Assembly (NCBI GenBank): GCA_905236615.1
Contig: CAJORC010000371.1
Location: forward strand, 1 to 7,630
DNA from: an uncultured Lachnospiraceae bacterium
Lineage (GTDB): Bacteria > Bacillota > Clostridia > Lachnospirales > Lachnospiraceae
Reading direction: 5' to 3'
Length of the DNA: 7,630 nucleotides
Below are positions 1 to 5,617 of the stretch, in pieces. Below the pieces are notes generated by a model. It saw nothing but the letters and a program-made list of their open reading frames with translations, was not told the DNA's origin and made no database searches. The translations under genes and the position numbers were made by a program. Numbering within the stretch: the first letter of the stretch is position 1; each line of letters opens with the position of its first letter.

Positions 1-1494
1 ACAGAAGGCAGCGGTGATGCTGCAGCAACTGATGAGGTAGCAGAAGGTGAAAGAGTGCTTAGAGTAGGGCTTGATGTGGAACCTACATCACTTGATCCTA
101 ATGCATCCTCAGATGGTCAGGGTGGTATGTTTGTGATGTATTCCATATTTGGAACCCTTTGGATGCTTACAGCAGATGGTGAAACCAATATGGTACTTGC
201 AGATAGTTATGAATATAATGACGATCATACAGAATTTACCATTCATCTTCGTGAAGATGCTAAATTTGCAGATGGTAATACTGTTACAGCAGATGATGTA
301 ATATATACACTGGGTAACTCGGCAGCAGGAACCGGGGCAATGAGACTTGCAGCTATTGATGTGGAAAATGCTTATGCTGCAGATGAAAAGACAGTGGTTC
401 TTCCTTTGCTTATGGATTCTCCAACTCTTATAGAAGATCTTAACATCATGATGATTATGGAAAAAGCTTGGTGTGAAGAAAGCGAAGATAATATTGGACT
501 TAATGTAATGGCTTCAGGTGCATACATGATTGATAGCTGGGAAACAGGAATGGGTATTACTCTTGTAAAGAATCCTGAGTATTATGACGCGGATTCAGTA
601 TATTATGATGAAATTGATGTTTCATTTATTGCTTCTGAAGACACAAGACTTCTTTCGTTTGAAAGCGGAGATTATGATATTATTTATCTTTCTGCATCTG
701 GTTCGGTAGAAGAAATTGAAGGCGGAGCATTAGAAGGAGCAAGTGTTGTAACAGCACCACTCCAGTCAGTATCCGGTCTTACTATGAATGTAATAGATTT
801 TGAAGAATTTAAAGATCAGAATGTAAGACAGGCTATAGGATATGCTATAGATGTACCTACACTTGTAGATACAATTATGGGTTCTGCATATACTGAAGCG
901 ACATCACTTCTTCCGTCCGGAAATTATGCTTATGAGTTTGAAGGAAACTATGATTACGATGTAGAAAAGGCTAAAGAACTTCTTGCTGAAGCAGGCTATG
1001 ATGAAAATAACAGATTTGCATTTACTCTTACATATTCTGATGCGGGTATGAATGGACAGCTTGCAGAGGCTATTCAGGCAATGCTTGCAGAAGCAAATAT
1101 TGATGTTACTATTGAAACTCAGGACGGAGCTACATATATGAATAATATGATAGCAAATACAATAATGTGTGGATTTTCAACATATATGGGTTCTTATGAA
1201 CCTGCCGGAATAGTAAATGCCAGACGCAAAAACATTCCAGCAAACATGAGTAAGCTTGGAGATGGTGAACTTGAAGAATTACTTGAAGAATGCTGTACTT
1301 CTGTAGCTGAGGAATCGGAAAGAATTGAATTATGGCATTCACTTCAGGAACAGGCTTATGAATTTGCAAGTTTTATCCCGATTTATGAATCAAATCAGAA
1401 TTATGCAATTTCATCTAATGTAAATGGTGATACTATTTGTTCATCTGTACAGGCAGACGGATATCTTTTCGGAGCTCATCTTTCAGGAAATTAA
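1..1494 (+). CDS. Peptide/nickel-family ABC transporter solute-binding protein (SBP_bac_5, DppA/OppA-like), 5' end outside the window
   Basis: This is the extracellular receptor that captures the solute and delivers it to the two permeases encoded next. The frame is open to base 1, so 497 codons are visible and the true start lies upstream. A GTG at 55 is internal and not a real start. The first 18 visible residues (TEGSGDAAATDEVAEGER) are a small, polar, acidic linker of the kind that follows the lipid-anchored cysteine of Gram-positive binding lipoproteins; the signal peptide and lipobox themselves are not in view. Counting from codon 55, family hallmarks are the block FTIHLREDAKFADG at 61-74 followed by TADDV at 78-82, and NVRQAIGYAID at 256-266, the usual class-C binding-protein signature. 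The visible length (about 500 residues) fits a nearly complete mature domain. The protein is strongly acidic. A hairpin follows the stop codon and probably sets its expression above that of the permeases. The family is secure, but the ligand cannot be read: peptides, nickel chelates and other small solutes all use this fold. Confidence 0.93.
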   Translation, partial: TEGSGDAAATDEVAEGERVLRVGLDVEPTSLDPNASSDGQGGMFVMYSIFGTLWMLTADGETNMVLADSYEYNDDHTEFTIHLREDAKFADGNTVTADDVIYTLGNSAAGTGAMRLAAIDVENAYAADEKTVVLPLLMDSPTLIEDLNIMMIMEKAWCEESEDNIGLNVMASGAYMIDSWETGMGITLVKNPEYYDADSVYYDEIDVSFIASEDTRLLSFESGDYDIIYLSASGSVEEIEGGALEGASVVTAPLQSVSGLTMNVIDFEEFKDQNVRQAIGYAIDVPTLVDTIMGSAYTEATSLLPSGNYAYEFEGNYDYDVEKAKELLAEAGYDENNRFAFTLTYSDAGMNGQLAEAIQAMLAEANIDVTIETQDGATYMNNMIANTIMCGFSTYMGSYEPAGIVNARRKNIPANMSKLGDGELEELLEECCTSVAEESERIELWHSLQEQAYEFASFIPIYESNQNYAISSNVNGDTICSSVQADGYLFGAHLSGN

Positions 1495-1525
1495 GATAAT
1501 AAAATGTTATAAAAAAATTTTTTTT

Positions 1526-1556
1526 GGGGGGATGGCCCGGTCCGTCCCCTTTATTT
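1526..1556 (+). terminator. GC-rich hairpin with T-rich tail between binding-protein and permease genes (partial terminator or attenuator)
   Basis: The left arm 1528-1535 (GGGGATGG) pairs with 1542-1549 (CCGTCCCC): eight pairs including one G-U, with a six-base loop (1536-1541). The tail is TTTATTT at 1550-1556. It begins about 30 bases after the binding-protein stop and lies about 30 bases before the next start. The tail is interrupted by an A, so termination is probably incomplete. Such hairpins are common after binding-protein genes in transporter operons, where they raise receptor mRNA over permease mRNA by termination or by blocking 3' decay. Its structure is seen in the sequence; its effect is inferred. 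Confidence 0.6.
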
Positions 1557-1580
1557 AAAATCTCAATTATAGCAGGGGGT
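1544..1580 (+). promoter_or_regulatory. Possible alternative hairpin covering the ribosome binding site of the first permease gene
   Basis: The ribosome binding site of the permease gene is AGGGGG at 1574-1579, nine bases before the ATG at 1589. It can pair with the 3' arm of the upstream terminator-like hairpin: 1544-1550 (GTCCCCT) with 1574-1580 (AGGGGGT), seven pairs of which two are G-U, across a 23-base loop. This pairing and the hairpin at 1528-1549 exclude each other, so the local hairpin would leave the ribosome binding site free. The local hairpin looks the more stable by inspection. Any regulatory role is inference. Confidence 0.25.
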
Positions 1581-1588
1581 CAATTCTA

Positions 1589-2572
1589 ATGATCAAATAT
1601 GTAATTAAAAGAATACTAATGATGATACCGGTGCTCATCGGGGTAGTAATTATAGTATTTACAATCAATTATTTTTCCGAAGTTTCTCCTGCGGTTATAT
1701 TGGCAGGAGCTAATGCTACAGCGGAAGATATTGCCGCTAAGAACGCAGAACTTGGACTTGATAGACCTTATTTGGTTCAAATAGGTTCGTATTTTTATAA
1801 TTTGATATTTCATGGTTCAATGGGAACTTCATATATTTATAAACAGCCTGTCATTAGTATGATAGCTACAAGAATGCCTTATACTCTTACAATTGGAATT
1901 ATTGCGGCAGCTTTTTCGGCAGTTGTAGGTATAGTATTAGGAATTTTAGGTGCTGTAAAGCAAAACAGCATATTTGATTATATAAGCACGACATTATCAA
2001 TTATATGTGCGGCACTTCCACCGTTTTTGGTGTGCTTAGGGCTTATGCTTGTATTTTCTGTACATCTGAAATGGTTGCCTATTCAAGGAATAAACGGATG
2101 GAAGAGTTATATTCTTCCCATAATTGCTACAGGACTTTCACCAATAGCAATGACAGCCAGGATGACACGTTCTTCAATCCTTGAAGTAATAAGACAGGAT
2201 TATATAAGAGCAGCAAGGGCAAAAGGTGTACCTGAAGGTGTTGTTGTTTGGAAGCATACATTAAAGAATGCTCTTATTCCTATTTTGACCGTAGTAGGTA
2301 TGAATTTTGGCCTTTCAATGACCGGTTCTGTAATATGTGAAACGATATTTAATATTCCGGGACTTGGACTTCTTATGGCTAGTTCGATTTCGCAGAGGGA
2401 CTTCATTACAACTCAAGGTTGTGTTTTGGTATGTGCCTTTATTGTATGTGTAATGAATCTTCTTACAGATTTATGTTATGCATTGGTGGATCCAAGGATT
2501 AAAGCACAGTATAAAAATACCGGCAAAAGCATAAAGAAAAGGTCGATACAGAAAGGAGGCGCAGCAGCATAA
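1589..2572 (+). CDS. ABC transporter permease, DppB/OppB type
   Basis: One of the two membrane subunits that form the translocation channel. The 327-residue product has the family's usual size and plan. An N-terminal membrane anchor at about 9-29 is followed by an extracytoplasmic stretch with the family block LGLDRPYLVQ (55-64). Further hydrophobic segments lie at about 98-122, 133-158, 173-190, 229-250 and 275-297, making six in all. The cytoplasmic coupling loop (EAA motif) that docks on the ATPases is YIRAARAKG at 205-213, followed by HTLKNALIPI at 223-232. The block ETIFNIPGLG at 251-260 and the C-terminal YALVDPR at 297-303 are also typical. The ATG at 1589 is supported by AGGGGG nine bases upstream. 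The stop TAA shares its last A with the next gene's ATG, so the two permeases are probably translationally coupled and made in equal amounts. The short basic C-terminal tail (304-327) lies beyond the conserved domain. Dpp, Opp, Nik and Gsi permeases cannot be told apart here. Confidence 0.95.
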   Translation: MIKYVIKRILMMIPVLIGVVIIVFTINYFSEVSPAVILAGANATAEDIAAKNAELGLDRPYLVQIGSYFYNLIFHGSMGTSYIYKQPVISMIATRMPYTLTIGIIAAAFSAVVGIVLGILGAVKQNSIFDYISTTLSIICAALPPFLVCLGLMLVFSVHLKWLPIQGINGWKSYILPIIATGLSPIAMTARMTRSSILEVIRQDYIRAARAKGVPEGVVVWKHTLKNALIPILTVVGMNFGLSMTGSVICETIFNIPGLGLLMASSISQRDFITTQGCVLVCAFIVCVMNLLTDLCYALVDPRIKAQYKNTGKSIKKRSIQKGGAAA

Positions 2573-3465
2573 TGCCAAATGGAGATGTAATGAGTGCATA
2601 TCTTTCAGGAGAGGAAGTAAAGCGTCACGGAAAATTTTATTTTATGGCAAAGAGATTTTGTCGTAACAAAGCAGCGGTTGTTGCGCTGACATTTATTATT
2701 TTACTTATACTGGGCGCTGTGTTTTGCGATTATCTTACACCGTATGATTATGCGGAACAGAATTTAGCAGAGGCTAAACAGCTTCCATCAGCTGCACATA
2801 TATTTGGAACTGATGATTTTGGAAGAGATATTTTTACAAGAATCTTAAGAGGTGCAAGAGTATCACTTTTGGTATCGCTTATGGGAGTTCTTATGAGTAC
2901 AGCTGCTGCATTGGTACTTGGTTCTATAGCAGGATATTATGGTGGGAAAGCAGACAATCTTATTATGAGATTTATGGATATTCTAATCTCTATACCGGGA
3001 CTTTTGCTTTCAATGACCGTTTCTGCTGCGTTAGGTACGGGCATGGTAAAGACAGCTATAGCAATGGCTATACCGGGTGTTGCTCAGCTTACCAGGCAGC
3101 TGAGATCGTCTATTATGATGCTGAAAGATTCTGAATATATTGAGGCGGCAAAAGCGTTTGGGGGAAGTGATATTCATATATTATGGAATCATGTTCTTCC
3201 TAATTGTTTATCACCTCTTATAGTTCAGTTTACTTTGAGTTTGGGAAGTTCAATCATGTGTATTTCTGGTCTTTCATTCCTTGGCCTTGGTGTTCAGCCA
3301 CCTACGCCTGAATGGGGTAATATGGTTGCGGCAGGGCAGGACTATTTAAGAACATATCCTCATATGGTTATTTTCCCAGGACTTGCGGTAATGTGTGCAA
3401 TGCTTGCATTTAACCTTTTGGGAGATGGCCTTCGTGACGCTCTTGACCCAAGAATGAAGCAGTAG
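2572..3465 (+). CDS. ABC transporter permease, DppC/OppC type
   Basis: The second membrane subunit, partner of the preceding DppB-like protein. The 297-residue product begins with a cytoplasmic tail and first membrane segment (about 33-54), the region characteristic of OppC-type N termini. The diagnostic block FGTDDFGRDIFTR follows at 78-90, with RGARVSL just after it. Further hydrophobic segments lie at about 95-122, 135-155, 159-173, 212-232 and 263-284. The ATPase-docking EAA loop is YIEAAKAFG at 189-197, then HVLPN at 207-211. The family signature LSFLGLGVQPPTPEWG is at 234-249 and the C-terminal GDGLRDALDPR at 284-294. The chosen ATG overlaps the previous TAA by one base, with AAAGGAGG at 2552-2559 twelve bases upstream, slightly long. 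An in-frame ATG at 2590 with GGAG five bases before it is a possible second start and would remove only six residues. The protein is complete and intact, and the assignment is secure apart from the solute. Confidence 0.95.
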   Translation: MPNGDVMSAYLSGEEVKRHGKFYFMAKRFCRNKAAVVALTFIILLILGAVFCDYLTPYDYAEQNLAEAKQLPSAAHIFGTDDFGRDIFTRILRGARVSLLVSLMGVLMSTAAALVLGSIAGYYGGKADNLIMRFMDILISIPGLLLSMTVSAALGTGMVKTAIAMAIPGVAQLTRQLRSSIMMLKDSEYIEAAKAFGGSDIHILWNHVLPNCLSPLIVQFTLSLGSSIMCISGLSFLGLGVQPPTPEWGNMVAAGQDYLRTYPHMVIFPGLAVMCAMLAFNLLGDGLRDALDPRMKQ

Positions 3466-3469
3466 GAGG
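3464..3469 (+). promoter_or_regulatory. Ribosome binding site lying on the stop codon of the upstream permease gene
   Basis: AGGAGG begins on the second base of the permease stop TAG (3463-3465) and sits eight bases before the ATG at 3478. This fixes the start of the first ATPase gene and allows ribosomes that terminate on the permease gene to restart directly. Confidence 0.75.
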
Positions 3470-3477
3470 AAGCAGTT

Positions 3478-4554
3478 ATGAGTTTACTTGAAATAAAAAA
3501 TCTCGAAATTCGCTTTAATACAGATGCGGGAGTTGTGCATGCCGTAAACGGTATAAATTTGACTATTGAAGAGGGAGAATCTTTTGGACTTGTAGGAGAA
3601 ACCGGAGCTGGTAAGACAACAACTGCTCTTGCTATTCTTAATCTTCTGCAGTCACCTCCGGCAGAAATAGTAAGCGGTGAAATTATATATAAAGGACAGG
3701 ATATATTAAAGATGTCCAAAAATAAGTTAAGAGAGATCAGAGGTGAGGAAATCTCAATGATATTCCAAGATCCTATGACATCTTTAAATCCGGTAATGAC
3801 GATTGGTGAGCAGATAATGGAAGCGGTGAAGTATCATAGCGGGAAAAGCGCGGCAGATGCTCAACTTAGAATGCTTGAAATGCTTGAAAAAGTAAGAATT
3901 CCTGCTGAAAGAAGCTATGATTATCCGCATCAGTTTTCGGGCGGAATGAAGCAAAGGGTTGTAATTGCCGAAGCTTTAGCAGCAAACCCGGCATTACTTT
4001 TGGCAGATGAACCGACAACCGCTCTTGATGTGACTATTCAGGCCCAGGTTCTTGATATGATAAGCTCGCTTCAGAAAGAAAATAAGACTGCAATGCTTCT
4101 TATTACTCATGATCTTGGAGTTGTGGCGGAAACATGTAAAAGAGCTGCAATTATGTATGCAGGAGAGATTGTGGAGATAGGAACAGTTGAGCAAATATTT
4201 GATTCAACAGCTCATCCTTATACAAAGGGACTTTTTAATTCTATACCATCGCTTGACAAAAAAACTGACAGACTTATGCCTATAAGAGGTCTTATGCCAG
4301 ACCCTATGGATTTGCCTAAGGGATGTAAGTTCGCTCCAAGATGTCCGTATGCTGATGAAAGCTGTATAAATGAGTGTCCACCTTTAAAAGACTTGGGAGA
4401 AGGACATTATTGTAAATGTCATCATGCAGATAAGGGCGCTCCTCTTTATTTCCCGGATGAAAAGGGAAATGAACTTGCATACGAGCATGGCCTTCCGGTA
4501 TCCAATCCGGGAAATGATTTTTTGGGGAAGGGGGATGGACCTAATGGCAAATAA
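3478..4554 (+). CDS. ABC transporter ATP-binding protein, DppD/OppD type, with a long C-terminal tail
   Basis: A cytoplasmic ATPase that powers import together with the next gene product. In order: Walker A GETGAGKTT at 40-48, Q-loop Gln97 in IFQDPM, signature FSGGMKQR at 153-160, Walker B LLLADEPTTALD at 173-184 with catalytic Glu178, and switch His211 in THDLG. The region typical of oligopeptide/dipeptide ATPases follows: HPYTKGL at 246-252, then a cysteine-rich stretch with Cys283, Cys289, Cys296, Cys300, Cys312 and Cys314. The spacing CX5CX6C plus a distal cysteine matches the C-terminal metal/iron-sulfur site described for this ATPase class. Residues from about 316 to 358 form an extra polar, Gly/Pro-rich tail beyond the usual end near residue 320-330. 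Its coding sequence carries the ribosome binding site and start of the next gene. All ATPase residues are intact. The start is supported by AGGAGG eight bases upstream. Dpp-like and Opp-like cannot be separated. Confidence 0.95.
   Translation: MSLLEIKNLEIRFNTDAGVVHAVNGINLTIEEGESFGLVGETGAGKTTTALAILNLLQSPPAEIVSGEIIYKGQDILKMSKNKLREIRGEEISMIFQDPMTSLNPVMTIGEQIMEAVKYHSGKSAADAQLRMLEMLEKVRIPAERSYDYPHQFSGGMKQRVVIAEALAANPALLLADEPTTALDVTIQAQVLDMISSLQKENKTAMLLITHDLGVVAETCKRAAIMYAGEIVEIGTVEQIFDSTAHPYTKGLFNSIPSLDKKTDRLMPIRGLMPDPMDLPKGCKFAPRCPYADESCINECPPLKDLGEGHYCKCHHADKGAPLYFPDEKGNELAYEHGLPVSNPGNDFLGKGDGPNGK
4528..4534 (+). promoter_or_regulatory. Ribosome binding site inside the first ATPase gene, selecting the start of the second
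   Basis: AAGGGGG lies inside the last codons of the DppD-like gene, nine bases before the ATG at 4544. It touches the ATG at 4535 directly, which makes that codon a poorer start, although GGGG at 4524-4527 could serve it at seven bases. This is the main reason to place the start at 4544 and not further upstream. Confidence 0.6.
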
Positions 4555-5503
4555 TGCACAACTTGAAGTGAAAAATTTAAAAAAATATTTTCCTGTGCCT
4601 GCAGGGTCGTTGCATGCTGTTGATGGAGTATCATTTTCTATAGAAGCAGGCAAAACCCTTGGTGTTGTAGGTGAGTCGGGGTGCGGCAAGTCTACTCTTG
4701 GAAGGGCGGTTTTAGGCCTTAATGAAGCTACTGACGGTCAGGTTATATTTGAAGGTAAAGATATCACTCATGCACGCGGAAATGCTAAGAAAGATATGAA
4801 AAAAGAAATGCAGATTATTTTTCAAGATCCGTATTCTTCTTTAGATTCGAGAATGAATGTTCAGCAACTTATATCAGAACCTCTTAAAATTAACAAAATA
4901 ACACACGGAAAAGAAGAGACAGAAAAAAAGGTAAAGGAACTTATGGATATAGTCGGTCTTGCGTCGAGATTTCGCCTGTCTTATCCTCATGAGCTTGATG
5001 GAGGAAGAAGGCAGAGAATAGGTATTGCAAGAGCTCTTTCAGTAGAACCGAAGTTCATTGTTTGTGATGAGCCGGTGTCTGCACTTGATGTTTCAATTCA
5101 GGCGCAGATTTTGAATCTTATGATGGATTTACAGGAAGAAAGAGGCCTGACATATATATTTATTACTCACAACCTTTCGGTTGTTAAGCATATTTCAGAT
5201 GAAATAATGGTAATGTATAGTGGAACGATGGCTGAAAAATGTAGCTGTGATGAATTGTTTGAAAATCCACTTCATCCATATACAAAGGGACTTCTTTCAG
5301 CTATTCCGATTCCGTCTATTCATGTGGAAAGAAATCGTATCCATATGGAGGGTGAGGTAACCAGTCCGATAAATCCTAAACCGGGATGCAGATTTGCATC
5401 AAGATGTCCTTATGCGAGTGAAAAATGTTATAGCGAGATGCCTGAGACAAGAGAAGTAAAAGCGGGACATTTTGTGGCATGTCACAATTTGGAAGCTATG
5501 TAA
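4544..5503 (+). CDS. ABC transporter ATP-binding protein, DppF/OppF type, with a non-standard signature motif
   Basis: The second cytoplasmic ATPase of the importer, pairing with the DppD-like subunit. From the ATG at 4544 the product is 319 residues, normal for the family, and homology starts almost at once (LEVKNLKKYFPV at 7-18). Upstream in-frame ATGs (4424, 4535) would add up to 40 residues that read as out-of-frame DppD tail, so they are not preferred. Motifs in order: Walker A GESGCGKST at 43-51, Q-loop Gln94 in FQDPYSSL, signature LDGGRRQR at 151-158, Walker B FIVCDEPVSALD at 171-182 with Glu176, and switch His209 in THN. The signature has Asp152 where LSGGQ has serine. HPYTKGLLSAIP at 244-255 precedes the C-terminal cysteines Cys282, Cys288, Cys295 and Cys313 (CX5CX6CX17C). 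The gene overlaps the previous one by 11 bases and ends 10 bases before a strong hairpin, making it the last gene of the operon. Confidence 0.94.
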   Translation: MANNAQLEVKNLKKYFPVPAGSLHAVDGVSFSIEAGKTLGVVGESGCGKSTLGRAVLGLNEATDGQVIFEGKDITHARGNAKKDMKKEMQIIFQDPYSSLDSRMNVQQLISEPLKINKITHGKEETEKKVKELMDIVGLASRFRLSYPHELDGGRRQRIGIARALSVEPKFIVCDEPVSALDVSIQAQILNLMMDLQEERGLTYIFITHNLSVVKHISDEIMVMYSGTMAEKCSCDELFENPLHPYTKGLLSAIPIPSIHVERNRIHMEGEVTSPINPKPGCRFASRCPYASEKCYSEMPETREVKAGHFVACHNLEAM

Positions 5504-5513
5504 ATACAGGCTT

Positions 5514-5554
5514 ATACCATTTGGGTTATCTTATGATAACCCAAATGGTATTTT
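5514..5554 (+). terminator. Strong hairpin ending the transporter operon
   Basis: A perfect 17-bp inverted repeat pairs 5514-5530 with 5535-5551 around the four-base loop TTAT. It starts 10 bases after the stop codon of the last transporter gene and runs into TTTT at 5551-5554, then ACGGGG. The stem is long and stable but the T tract is short, so it may act both as a terminator and as a 3' end protector. The minus strand has no T run after the stem, so it is not bidirectional. Confidence 0.8.
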
Positions 5555-5580
5555 ACGGGGGAGTTTGCTGGTGATAAGAT
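5552..5580 (+). promoter_or_regulatory. Candidate vegetative promoter with extended -10 for the reductase gene
   Basis: TTTACG at 5552-5557 (four of six to TTGACA), a 17-base spacer, then TAAGAT at 5575-5580 (four of six to TATAAT) preceded by TG one base upstream (5572-5573), the extended -10 pattern. It overlaps the tail of the operon terminator. Transcription would begin near 5587, giving a leader of about 30 bases that contains the ribosome binding site. Supported by position and motif only. Confidence 0.35.
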
Positions 5581-5604
5581 TTTTTTAGAGAGAGAGGACA
5601 AAAA

Positions 5605-5610
5605 GGAGGG
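5605..5610 (+). promoter_or_regulatory. Ribosome binding site fixing the GTG start of the reductase
   Basis: GGAGGG, preceded by an A run (AAAAGGAGGG from 5601), lies seven bases before the GTG at 5618. The reading frame opening MSLKYKDLLSPIEI is the usual N terminus of this enzyme family, so the GTG start is well supported. Confidence 0.75.
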
Positions 5611-5617
5611 AAAAACA

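Noticed and set aside
55..1494. GTG at 55 as the start of the binding-protein gene
   Set aside because: The frame is open back to base 1 and the 18 earlier codons read as a typical lipoprotein linker; starting at 55 would leave no export signal.
3360..3719. Minus-strand open frame of 119 residues across the permease/ATPase junction
   Set aside because: It covers two well-supported genes and shows no domain or ribosome binding site.
4424..4543. N-terminal extension of the DppF-like ATPase from the ATG at 4424
   Set aside because: It lies entirely within the DppD-like gene, has no good ribosome binding site, and adds about 40 residues before the usual family N terminus.
5571..5588. Five-codon micro-frame (GTG to TAG) behind GGGGGAG as a leader peptide
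   Set aside because: It is too short to separate from chance, and no attenuator-like hairpin lies between it and the reductase start.
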